In this document: piece by piece, positions 9,201 to 16,904 of the stretch | How the letters are laid out: each line of letters starts with the position of its first letter | How positions within the stretch are numbered: the first letter of the stretch is position 1 | Source: Planctomycetaceae bacterium | GTDB lineage: Bacteria > Planctomycetota > Planctomycetia > Planctomycetales > Planctomycetaceae | Length of the DNA stretch: 59,465 bases | Direction of reading: 5' to 3' | Assembly: GCA_021732995.1 (NCBI GenBank) | Contig: JAKFWA010000113.1 | Coordinates: 1 to 59,465 of the forward strand | The notes under the pieces: generated by a model | Seen by the model: only the letters and a program-made list of their open reading frames with translations | The model's database searches: none | What the model was told of the DNA's origin: nothing | Translations under genes and position numbers: made by a program

Positions 9201-10613
9201 ATGCCCAGCAGCAAGCCATCCAACCTGCAGGAACTGCGCGACAGTGGTTGGGTTTCCAAAACCGTGAAGAGCGAACTGAGCGACAACTTTCTGAAGGCTC
9301 TGGCCTCTGGTGAAGAACTCTTCCCCGGCATTGTGGGCTACGACAACACGGTCATTCCTGAGATCAACATCGCCCTGATCGCAGGACACGACATGCTGTT
9401 CCTCGGCGAAAAAGGTCAGGGCAAGAGCCGCCTGATGCGCACGCTATCAAGATTCCTCGACGCCGAGATCCCTTACGTCGATATCCCGGCGGCGCCGTTT
9501 CACGAGGATCCGTATCACCCCATCAGCCGAGTCTGCCGCGAGTTTGTTGCACAGCATGCGCCGGCCGAAGTGCCGATCGGCTGGTGGAAGCGTGAGGATC
9601 GGTACGTCGAACGTCTGGCGCCGGGCACGAAGTTCGCAGACATCATTGGTGAGATCGATCCCGCGAAACTGGCCGGCGGCACCAGTATGTCAGCGGAAGA
9701 AGCATTACACTTCGGCCTGATCCCGCGACTGCATCGCGGTATCTTTGCGATGAACGAACTGCCCGAACTCGATGAACTCGTGCAGGTCGGCATGTTCAAC
9801 ATCCTCGAAGAACGCGACGTCCAGATTCGCGGCTATCCCGTGCGATTCGATATCGACGTGATGATTCTCTTCTCGGCCAATCCTGCGACCTACAACCGCA
9901 GTGGCAAGGTCATTCCGCAGTTGAAGGACCGCATCGGCTCCGTGATTCATACGCACTATCCGCAGGAACGCGATCTCGGCATCGAGATCCTCGAACAGGA
10001 AGCCAACATCGAGTTGGGTGGCCCGTTCCCGGTGACGGTGCCGCGCTTCATGAAAGAGATCATCGAGCAGGTCAGCATCGCGGCTCGCAAATCAAAGTAC
10101 ATCGATCATCAGTCGGGAGTGAGTGCGCGATTCAGCATTGCGAACTATCGCACGATGGTGGCCAGTGCGCGGCAGCGTGGAGCACGTCTGGGCGAACGTC
10201 CGGCCGTGCCGCGTATCAGCGACCTCGGGCACTTGTACTCGTCCGGACTGGGCAAGCTGGAGCTGGATCTGATGGGCAGCCATCAGATGAGCGAACGCCA
10301 GATCCTCGACGCACTGCTCGCCGACGCGATTCGCACTGTTTTTGAAGAGTACGTGGATCAGCACGGACTCGAAGAGATTTCGCAGATCTTCGGTCAAGGC
10401 GTGCGCATCGAAGTCGGCGACATGCTGCCATCGGCGCAGTATTCCGACCGGCTGAAACGCGTGCCGCCCGCCTGGGACAAAGCTTTTGAAGTGAACACAT
10501 CCAGCGATGCCGCTGTCAGAGCTTCGTGCGTCGAATTCGTCCTCGCCGGCCTCCACGCCACCGACCGCATTTCCCGAGCGCAGTCGCATGGACAGATTCG
10601 CTATGAACTCTGA
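9201..10613 (+). CDS. MoxR/Mg-chelatase-like AAA+ ATPase
   Basis: A 470-residue AAA+ protein from the ATG at 9201. The frame is open further upstream, but that part is not family-like. Walker A is G-E-K-G-Q-G-K-S at residues 69-76. The Walker B strand reads G-I-F-A-M-N-E-L, so Asn stands where Asp is usual while the catalytic Glu is kept. This is followed by a sensor-type S-A-N-P and L-K-D-R-I-G. That arrangement matches the magnesium-chelatase-I/MoxR clade. Such ATPases work with a VWA-domain partner to remodel or activate a target protein, and a VWA protein is encoded at 12301-14013 in the same direction. The two intervening genes are closely packed (24-base gap, then an ATGA overlap), so the four probably form one operon. 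The target is unknown. Confidence 0.85.
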   Translation: MPSSKPSNLQELRDSGWVSKTVKSELSDNFLKALASGEELFPGIVGYDNTVIPEINIALIAGHDMLFLGEKGQGKSRLMRTLSRFLDAEIPYVDIPAAPFHEDPYHPISRVCREFVAQHAPAEVPIGWWKREDRYVERLAPGTKFADIIGEIDPAKLAGGTSMSAEEALHFGLIPRLHRGIFAMNELPELDELVQVGMFNILEERDVQIRGYPVRFDIDVMILFSANPATYNRSGKVIPQLKDRIGSVIHTHYPQERDLGIEILEQEANIELGGPFPVTVPRFMKEIIEQVSIAARKSKYIDHQSGVSARFSIANYRTMVASARQRGARLGERPAVPRISDLGHLYSSGLGKLELDLMGSHQMSERQILDALLADAIRTVFEEYVDQHGLEEISQIFGQGVRIEVGDMLPSAQYSDRLKRVPPAWDKAFEVNTSSDAAVRASCVEFVLAGLHATDRISRAQSHGQIRYEL

Positions 10614-10636
10614 CGGTCACGTTCTGGGAACTGGAT

Positions 10637-11275
10637 ATGGAATTCACCGGCGAATTCGAAACTCACATCACGGTCACGTTCAGTGACAATGCGCGGATTG
10701 ATGAATTGCGTCGCTGGGGGGCGGAACATGGCTTGAAGTGTCTGCACATCTTGTTGAGTCACGGTAACCAGGCGTCGCAGCCGATGCTGACTCGCCGAAG
10801 TTGCGGAACTCTTCCTGAGCAGTTGCAAGCAGCCACAACTCTGTGCGATGACCTTGCCAGCGATGGATTTGTTGTGGCGCGACTGAAGATCGAAGCGTCG
10901 CCAGCGAACGATGATGTCCCGCAAACGGATCGACAGGCCCAGCAATGCTCCTCGAACCAGTATTTTGAACATCATGTGAAGTTGCGTTGTCGGGATGCTG
11001 AACTGGAGACTCTTCGCCTGTTGGGGACAGTTCATCAGGCACATCTCTCCCGGAACGCTCTGCGTTCCTGCAGCCCTGATTGGTCAGAGCGATTTCTCAC
11101 TCAGCGCTGTTTTGGCGTTGGCCTGGAAACGGCGACGCAACAAATCCAAGCGCTGGTTGCGGAGCTAGCTTCGCTCAACGTGGAAGTGCTCGAAGTCGAG
11201 AACGAGTTCGTTGTGTACGACAGTAACTTGGCGATCGACTCCGGCTGGGCCGAAATCCATGAGGTGATCCGATGA
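10637..11275 (+). CDS. Internally duplicated protein of unknown function
   Basis: A 212-residue protein that I cannot name. It contains two copies of an about 85-residue unit (residues about 6-90 and 109-200). Both begin F-E-x-H-[IV]-x-[VL], have a central L-T-x-R/L-T-Q-R-C segment, and end in a helix plus strand such as V-x-R-L-K-I-E-A or V-L-E-V-E-N-E. The alternation of strands and helices suggests a duplicated alpha/beta sandwich, ferredoxin-like by inference. The first copy's H-I-T-V and the second's H-V-K-L sit where a two-His phosphoesterase would place its motifs, but the second lacks the Ser/Thr. It overlaps the next gene by 4 bases (ATGA), so the two products are probably translationally coupled and work together. 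Confidence 0.75.
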   Translation: MEFTGEFETHITVTFSDNARIDELRRWGAEHGLKCLHILLSHGNQASQPMLTRRSCGTLPEQLQAATTLCDDLASDGFVVARLKIEASPANDDVPQTDRQAQQCSSNQYFEHHVKLRCRDAELETLRLLGTVHQAHLSRNALRSCSPDWSERFLTQRCFGVGLETATQQIQALVAELASLNVEVLEVENEFVVYDSNLAIDSGWAEIHEVIR

Positions 11276-12225
11276 TGCAATTCTGGAATTGGTTGTGGGG
11301 CAGAGCGGCGGATTACCCCAAGACGTTTCAGCAGTTTGCGGCGGATAAGCGATTGGATCGCTCTAAGGTCTTCGATCCGGCCCTACAACATTACAGCAGT
11401 GCTTTCCGTAACGGGGAACCTGTGTTTCACCACGCAGACGTGGCTGAGACCTGGCTTAGAGCCCGTCGGATCGCGATGGATCACCTGCTCGGACTGATTG
11501 CGCGATCGGGCTATGGTCCAGATCTCGTCCTGCGCGGAAGTCGAGTTTTGAAAGAGTGGTTTGGCGCGAGTGCCCGAGAGCCAGGAGATCTCGATTGGGT
11601 CGTTCGTTCCAACAGCATGAAGCCGTCAGACCCTTGGTGGACGAACTTCGTTGACGCGTTGCAGCGGATGCTTCGCGATCAGGAATCGGCCGGCAACGTT
11701 CAACTGCTGGGGAATCGGATCGCGCTGGACCATATCTGGAACTACGACCGTCTGCCCGGTCGACGCATCGTGGTGCCTTGGACGACTGACAACTCGCTGC
11801 AGGGCTCCATTCAAATGGACTTTGCCTTTGAAGAGGACTTGTGGGTTGACCCCATCACCACCTCGATCAAGTCACCCAGCGGACAATCGTTCGATTTGGC
11901 GGCCGCTTCCAAGGAACTGTCCCTGGCCTGGAAAATCCTGTGGCTGGAAACTGATTCCTATCCACAGGGCAAAGACCTCTATGACGCTGTGTTGCTGGCC
12001 GAGGATGTCGTCGTGCCCTTCGAGCTTCTGGAACGCGTCCTGCGCGATGGAGATGCACGACAGGAGCTGACGGCCGCCATGGCCATGAGTTGGAACGTCG
12101 AATGGGATGACTTCAAACGCGAATACCCGTGGGTTGAAGGCGATTGCGAGAAGTGGAAAGAACGTCTCTGGAAAGCGCTGATACCAACCTTTCAGACTGC
12201 AGTGCCCGATGGATCTGGGACATGA
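11272..12225 (+). CDS. AbiEii/AbiGii-like nucleotidyltransferase
   Basis: A 317-residue protein resembling the nucleotidyltransferase AbiEii toxin family (DNA polymerase beta-like fold). Visible landmarks are L-V-L-R-G-S-R-V-L-K-E-W-F, equivalent to the family's G-G-x-A-L helix, then P-G-D-L-D-W-V with the metal-binding Asp pair, I-Q-M-D-F-A-F with a third acidic residue, and a late K-D-L-Y-D-A segment matching the family's conserved R/K-D-x-x-D-L. The usual AbiEi antitoxin is missing. The upstream partner is the duplicated-domain protein at 10637-11275, overlapped by 4 bases. Its place between an AAA+ ATPase and a VWA gene suggests it could be the effector or target of that pair. That is inference only. 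Confidence 0.72.
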   Translation: MMQFWNWLWGRAADYPKTFQQFAADKRLDRSKVFDPALQHYSSAFRNGEPVFHHADVAETWLRARRIAMDHLLGLIARSGYGPDLVLRGSRVLKEWFGASAREPGDLDWVVRSNSMKPSDPWWTNFVDALQRMLRDQESAGNVQLLGNRIALDHIWNYDRLPGRRIVVPWTTDNSLQGSIQMDFAFEEDLWVDPITTSIKSPSGQSFDLAAASKELSLAWKILWLETDSYPQGKDLYDAVLLAEDVVVPFELLERVLRDGDARQELTAAMAMSWNVEWDDFKREYPWVEGDCEKWKERLWKALIPTFQTAVPDGSGT

Positions 12226-12300
12226 TGCAGGACAACACCGTTCTCAGTTTGCCAGTGATTGAGGCCTGCAATCAGGTACGAACTCAGCTTGGACTCAACC

Positions 12301-14013
12301 ATGATCAATAACTTAAGCACGCTGGGTGGGGTGATACACACCTACCAGAAATACGATCCTCAGAACTTTCCGAATCCTTCGCAGCCGATGCCGGATCTGG
12401 TGTCTCCGGCGTTTGAACACATGCTGGAGTTCGGGGATCTCAGCGAACTGTCGCCGGAAGAACTGGCGCGGGCGGTGAAGCTGGACATCAAGCAGATCGC
12501 GGGCCTCGGCCCCAGTCTGGATTCGTTGCGACGCACTCTGGAAGAACGGAAGCGGAAGATTCTGCAGACGTGGGAAACGAAGACAGTCGGCAAGGATGCC
12601 CGTCGCGAGTTTCAGAAGCTGGCGAATAACACTCATCCGCCCGAAGAACTGGATGCGGCTTACAAGAAGGCCGTGGCCGAGGAACAGATTCGCGATCTGG
12701 AGCGGCTGTGGTATCGAGCGGGCAGCGAACGTTCGCGGTTCGCGCGGCAACTGCTGCAACTCGTCAGTCGGCTCGGCGACAAGTATCAGATCGACGAGCT
12801 GGCTTCGAAGTATGAGTTCACTGGCCGCAAGCCGCTGACGATCGAAGAGGGTCTCGCGGTCAAAGAAGAACTGGAGATGATCGACCGCCTGCTGAAGCAG
12901 TTGGAAGACGCCGCGAAGAACGCGCAGATCGCGATCGTCGACCTCGAAGAACTGTCTCAGTTCGCGGACCCCGAACAGTTGGAAGAGTTCGCTCAACTGC
13001 AGCGGCAAGTTGAAGAACTGGTGCGACAGATGGCCGAACAGCAGGGGCTCGAAAAAGGGCGTCGAGGCTATCAGCTCACGCCGCAGGCTTATCGGTTGTT
13101 TCAAGGCAAGCTGCTCGAACAGATCTTCAGCCAGTTGCAGGCATCGCGCAGCGGGCGGCATCAGGGACCAGTTGTCGGCGAAGGCGCAGTCGAACTGCCC
13201 AGCACAAAGCCGTATGAGTTCGGCGACTCGGTCACACAGATGGATATTCCGCAGTCGCTGATCAACGCGATGCTGCGCACGGCGGGTGATGCAACTCACC
13301 CACGATTGTCACTGAAGTCGGAAGACATCGTCATTCATCGCACGCGCAACAATCCGAAGTGTGCGACCGCCGTGCTGATGGATATGAGCGGTTCCATGCG
13401 CTACGGCGGCCAGTACATCAACGTGAAGCGGATGGGACTGGCGCTCGACGGGCTGATCCGCAAGGAGTACCCCGGTGACTTCCTGCAGTTCATCGAGATG
13501 TATTCCATCGCGAAGCCGAGGCACTTCAGCGAACTCACCAGCCTGTTGCCGAAGCCGGTCACGATTTACGACCCGGTGGTGCGGCTGCGAGCCGACATGA
13601 GTCGTCAGGACATCAGCGAAGAACACATCCCGCCGCACTTTACGAACATCCAGCACGCGCTGCAGTTGGCCCGCCAGTTTCTGACGACGCAGGACACACC
13701 AAATCGTCAGATTATTTTGATTACTGACGGATTGCCGACTGCACATTTCGAGGGACAGCATCTCTATCTCTTATATCCCTCGGACCCGGCCACCGAAGCC
13801 GCCACGATGCGCGAAGCGCTACTCTGCAAACGCGAAGGCATCGTGATCAACCTGTTCCTGCTGCAAAGCCACTCGCAGTCACACGAGGATATTCAGTTCG
13901 CTCACCGCCTCGCTGAATCAACGCAGGGCCGAGTCTTCTTCGTCGCCGGCAAGGACCTCGACCGCTTCGTCGTGTGGGACTATGTGAATCGCCGTAAATC
14001 GATCGTGAGTTAG
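12301..14013 (+). CDS. VWA-domain protein, partner of the MoxR-like ATPase
   Basis: A 570-residue protein from the ATG at 12301; a TTG 14 codons earlier is a weaker start. The N-terminal about 330 residues are highly charged and helical, with long Glu/Gln/Lys/Leu stretches that look like coiled coils. The C-terminal about 210 residues form a von Willebrand factor A domain with an intact metal-ion-dependent adhesion site: D361-M-S363-G-S365 and T475-D476-G. Proteins of this shape (the D subunit of Mg/Co chelatases and the MoxR partners) dock onto the AAA+ hexamer and deliver substrate. Same strand as the AAA+ gene at 9201, separated from it by the duplicated-domain and nucleotidyltransferase genes. 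No signal peptide, so cytoplasmic. Confidence 0.87.
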   Translation: MINNLSTLGGVIHTYQKYDPQNFPNPSQPMPDLVSPAFEHMLEFGDLSELSPEELARAVKLDIKQIAGLGPSLDSLRRTLEERKRKILQTWETKTVGKDARREFQKLANNTHPPEELDAAYKKAVAEEQIRDLERLWYRAGSERSRFARQLLQLVSRLGDKYQIDELASKYEFTGRKPLTIEEGLAVKEELEMIDRLLKQLEDAAKNAQIAIVDLEELSQFADPEQLEEFAQLQRQVEELVRQMAEQQGLEKGRRGYQLTPQAYRLFQGKLLEQIFSQLQASRSGRHQGPVVGEGAVELPSTKPYEFGDSVTQMDIPQSLINAMLRTAGDATHPRLSLKSEDIVIHRTRNNPKCATAVLMDMSGSMRYGGQYINVKRMGLALDGLIRKEYPGDFLQFIEMYSIAKPRHFSELTSLLPKPVTIYDPVVRLRADMSRQDISEEHIPPHFTNIQHALQLARQFLTTQDTPNRQIILITDGLPTAHFEGQHLYLLYPSDPATEAATMREALLCKREGIVINLFLLQSHSQSHEDIQFAHRLAESTQGRVFFVAGKDLDRFVVWDYVNRRKSIVS

Positions 14014-14026
14014 GCATCCAACCGTG

Positions 14027-14047
14027 GCCGAGGCGTCTCGCCTCGGC
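14027..14047. repeat. Short perfect hairpin
   Basis: A nine-base perfect stem (14027-14035 with 14039-14047) around a 3-base loop, 13 bases after the VWA gene stop. It could help end that transcript, but no T-run follows. Confidence 0.5.
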
Positions 14048-14059
14048 TGCATAGCACAC

Positions 14060-14200
14060 GTAGGGTGGGACAAGCGATCGTTATTCATTGGTGGGCCTGC
14101 GCATTCGACACAAGTTGGACTCGACGCTCATCTCCGCAGGCAACAGGGCTCGATCGCGCCGGCCCACCAGCCACGGCATCGAATGCTGGTCCCACCCTAC
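14060..14200. repeat. Nested inverted-repeat element (about 140 bp)
   Basis: Outer arms 14060-14071 and 14189-14200 are perfect complements, and inner arms 14090-14097 and 14161-14168 also pair. The G-T-A-G-G-G-T-G-G-G-A-C outer arm resembles a dispersed intergenic palindrome seen in many bacterial genomes. It fills the gap between convergent genes. Confidence 0.6.
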
Positions 14201-14279
14201 CCCGTCCGTCATGCAAGCTTGGGAAGTTGGAAGGCCGAAGCTACAGAACCGGACGGACGTGAGACGCGTCCGCCACGAC

Positions 14280-14894
14280 TCATTTGGTGCCAGCCAGCAT
14301 CTTCTCGGTGCGATCGAGGAACTCGGTGTGCTGCTTGACGACGGTTTCCCAGTTCGGACGTTGCTTGGTTTTTATGTAGTCGAGTGTCTTCCGTAGCCGC
14401 TTACGGAATTCATCGAAGCTCACTCGTTCGCTGAGTTCGCCAGGACCTGTATCACTACGGCTTCCGTGAATCTTCATGTCGACTGGCACCAGAATCCATT
14501 TCTTAGATGTGATGATCAAAGGAGGCGATCCGTGAAGCGTCCAGCGGGTCGGCCTATCGATGTAGAACAGAACCAAGTCCCCAGGATCCTCGCGACTTAG
14601 ACCGGGTACGTAGCTGTAGTGCGATTTGAGTTCTGGATAATTGGCGAGTTCCTTCACCGCTGCGACTGACGCGACGCGATCTCCGTCAACATTTGGAAAG
14701 TCGCGCGTCGAGTGTTTCTCCTGCCAATTCTGAATCACACCATAGAGCTGCTTGTGGCAAATCGGATTGCCCGTCCGGTCGAGAAATGGGATCGAGGTGA
14801 CCGCAAAGAAGGTTGCCGCCACAGCCACTCCCGCCAGCGCACCGGCAACCAACAACCAGCGATCCCTGATACGGCTCTTCGACAGCGTGTCCAT
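14280..14894 (-). CDS. Membrane-anchored protein of unknown function
   Basis: About 204 residues from the ATG at 14894 (another ATG lies 6 codons upstream). A single hydrophobic segment near residues 14-34 anchors it to the membrane. The rest is a soluble, probably extracytoplasmic domain rich in charged residues, with a helical C-terminal third. It includes a P-I-C-H-K segment just after the membrane helix, which is reminiscent of a pseudopilin-type mature start, but no G-F-T-L prepilin motif is present. I recognise no family. It lies 99 bases downstream of the DUF417-like gene on the same strand and may be cotranscribed with it. Confidence 0.65.
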   Translation of the reverse strand: MDTLSKSRIRDRWLLVAGALAGVAVAATFFAVTSIPFLDRTGNPICHKQLYGVIQNWQEKHSTRDFPNVDGDRVASVAAVKELANYPELKSHYSYVPGLSREDPGDLVLFYIDRPTRWTLHGSPPLIITSKKWILVPVDMKIHGSRSDTGPGELSERVSFDEFRKRLRKTLDYIKTKQRPNWETVVKQHTEFLDRTEKMLAGTK

Positions 14895-14993
14895 TGGCGT
14901 CGGCCCTCGCACTGCGTGGTCATTTGCACCATTGAACCGCAGTATTGACGGCTCTGCCAGTGCCTTTCGATGACGAAATCAGGATTCAGGGCA

Positions 14994-15605
14994 TCAGGCG
15001 CTCGCGACAACAGGTGCAGAGGTCTCACGGCGTTTCTGAAGAGACGCCTTCGCCGAATCTGCCATCGTGACTAATGCAGCTCCCATCATGATGGCGTCTT
15101 TGACGACCAGCCGCCCTGCTCCACTGAGATAGGGAAAACCATGCTGCGCGTCGCCCAGAGCAGGCACCCAGCACTCGGGGGTCGTGATGAGGAACGACAG
15201 CGTGACGAACGACATGACGAAGACCAGAAAGCTGCCGACCGTCGCGACTTGGGGCAGCCACGGATGGACGCCCAGCATCAATCCATAGAGCACGATCACG
15301 GTGCCCAGACCGTACGCGAAGCGATAGGTCCCGTTCTGCTCATGCCAGGTTCGATTCTCGGTTACGAACGCCCCCTCGGGATTGCGGTGGGCCTTGTAGT
15401 TGCCGGGATCGGACAGCAGGAAGCTCATGAACGGGCTGTTCGCGACGAACGGGATGATGCCGTCAGCCTCGTAGCGGAAGGCTTTCAAGCCACCGATCCA
15501 CAGCAGAACCACAATCAGTCCGATGCGTGTGACGGCAATACCCACGCGATCCATGCGGGCGGCCAATTCAAAGAGTTTTTGCAGCGTCATTGCAGAGTCT
15601 CCCAT
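14994..15605 (-). CDS. DUF417/YkgB (RclC-like) inner-membrane protein
   Basis: A 203-residue protein with four hydrophobic helices. It matches the YkgB/DUF417 pattern: R-I-G-L-I-V-V-L-L-W-I-G-G-L-K in helix 1, the F-x-Y-E-A-D-G-I-x-P-F-V-A-N-S-P loop, a late L-S-F-L-I-T-T-P-E segment, and the final G-A-G-R-L-V-V-K-D motif. The Escherichia coli homologue RclC belongs to a reactive-chlorine-resistance operon controlled by the AraC-family regulator RclR. Here too an AraC-family gene lies immediately upstream on the same strand, with a 90-base gap. A role in oxidative or chlorine stress is inferred from that, not shown. A second in-frame ATG five codons in is an alternative start. Confidence 0.85.
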   Translation of the reverse strand: MGDSAMTLQKLFELAARMDRVGIAVTRIGLIVVLLWIGGLKAFRYEADGIIPFVANSPFMSFLLSDPGNYKAHRNPEGAFVTENRTWHEQNGTYRFAYGLGTVIVLYGLMLGVHPWLPQVATVGSFLVFVMSFVTLSFLITTPECWVPALGDAQHGFPYLSGAGRLVVKDAIMMGAALVTMADSAKASLQKRRETSAPVVASA

Positions 15606-15695
15606 GCGTTCGGTGTTTCTGATCCCGGTTTGGCCGGGGTCTCGTTGCGAGACACGAGAAGCATCGACATCCGCAGGGAAACTCAGAATGGGCGC

Positions 15696-16775
15696 TTAGG
15701 ACGAAGTCATGGACAGATTGCGTCCATTGCGGATTTCGGTCTCGAACTCACGAAAGAACGAGGGCGAAACCCCCGTCGCCTTCTTGAACAGACGGCTGAA
15801 ATACAACTCGTCTTGAAAACCGACTTCGGCGGCGATTTCTTTCACGGGCCTGAGCGTGTGCAACAACTGCCATTTGGCGTGAGTCAGAATTCGTTCTCGA
15901 ATGAGATCGGTCAGCGTCTTACCCAGTTGCTCGCGAATGCAGCGGCCGAGTGTTTTCGGAGTCATCTTGAGCAGCGCGGCGTACTCGGCCGGCGCGTGCA
16001 GCACGCGGTAGTTTCTCTCGATCAGATCCTGCAGCGGCGCCAGCACGGGATGTCGAAAGTCCGGCGCTCCGACAGTGTCAGATTCCGACCGCGATGATTT
16101 GAGACGGGCGGCTGTGATCAGCAGCAGTTTCATGCAGGCCAGCAGAGCGTCATCGTGGCCAAGTCGCTGCTCGTCCTGCTCACGTTGCATGCGGGCGAGC
16201 AGTTCCATCACGTCGGTGCGGGTCCGATCGTCCAGATTGACGAGCGGAACGCCGTAGGGGTCGTTGAACAGAGCACTGCTGCAGCCGGTCTCGGCATGGA
16301 AGGTTTCCACGCACAGGAAGTTGGCGTGAAAGTGCAGCAGCGTGCCCCACATCGGCTGCGCGGGGACGAACCGAATGTGTTGATAGGGCACGAAGAACAG
16401 CAACTGATCGTGCTGAAAACAGTGCTCCGCAGTGTCTGCCCAGAAGGAACCAGCCCCAGCCTCGATGCAGTAGATGGCGAAGTAATTCGTTCGCGGCGGT
16501 TCGAAAGCATCCGCCTGATCTGAGATTCGCGTGAGTCGGAACGGCTCTGCTCCCTTCCGGGGATCGTACAAGCCGCGGGAAACTCGTAAGGTCTTGTTCA
16601 CAGTCGCCACAACTCCACGGGCCGATTCTGTTGTCTCGTGACCTGATTCTAGTCTCGATTTCACACCAGAACGAAGGGCCGGCCTCCTCGACCTGTTGGA
16701 AGGCCCCCGGCCCGACAGATCAGTCTCTGAAAACTTCAGCCGCGGGCGGGCATTCATAAAGTTCTGAATCAGCAA
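15696..16775 (-). CDS. AraC-family transcriptional regulator
   Basis: The C-terminal about 100 residues form the double helix-turn-helix DNA-binding domain of AraC/XylS regulators, including the family signature near E-V-G-F-Q-D-E-L-Y-F-S-R-L-F-K-K-A-T-G. The N-terminal part looks like a cupin sensor domain (A-I-Y-C-I-E-A-G-A-G-S-F-W). The first about 55 residues are Arg/Ser-rich and unlike the family. A GTG start at 16610 or 16601, preceded by GGAG, may be the true start, giving about 300 residues. It is likely to regulate the DUF417-like gene just downstream. The inducer is not predictable. Confidence 0.85.
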   Translation of the reverse strand: MLIQNFMNARPRLKFSETDLSGRGPSNRSRRPALRSGVKSRLESGHETTESARGVVATVNKTLRVSRGLYDPRKGAEPFRLTRISDQADAFEPPRTNYFAIYCIEAGAGSFWADTAEHCFQHDQLLFFVPYQHIRFVPAQPMWGTLLHFHANFLCVETFHAETGCSSALFNDPYGVPLVNLDDRTRTDVMELLARMQREQDEQRLGHDDALLACMKLLLITAARLKSSRSESDTVGAPDFRHPVLAPLQDLIERNYRVLHAPAEYAALLKMTPKTLGRCIREQLGKTLTDLIRERILTHAKWQLLHTLRPVKEIAAEVGFQDELYFSRLFKKATGVSPSFFREFETEIRNGRNLSMTSS

Positions 16776-16904
16776 ATCCGCCAGTTTTTGCCGGTCCGCC
16801 TTTGCGTATCGGGTGTTTGTTTGAGATCCTCAGTAACACACACGCCGCGTGTGGCTGCTCCCCTTGTGCGCATCGCCCAATTCCCCCGCATCGGATGCAC
16901 GCTC

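Noticed and set aside
10637-12225. Classical AbiE toxin-antitoxin pair
   Set aside because: The nucleotidyltransferase resembles AbiEii, but the upstream protein does not resemble the AbiEi antitoxin.
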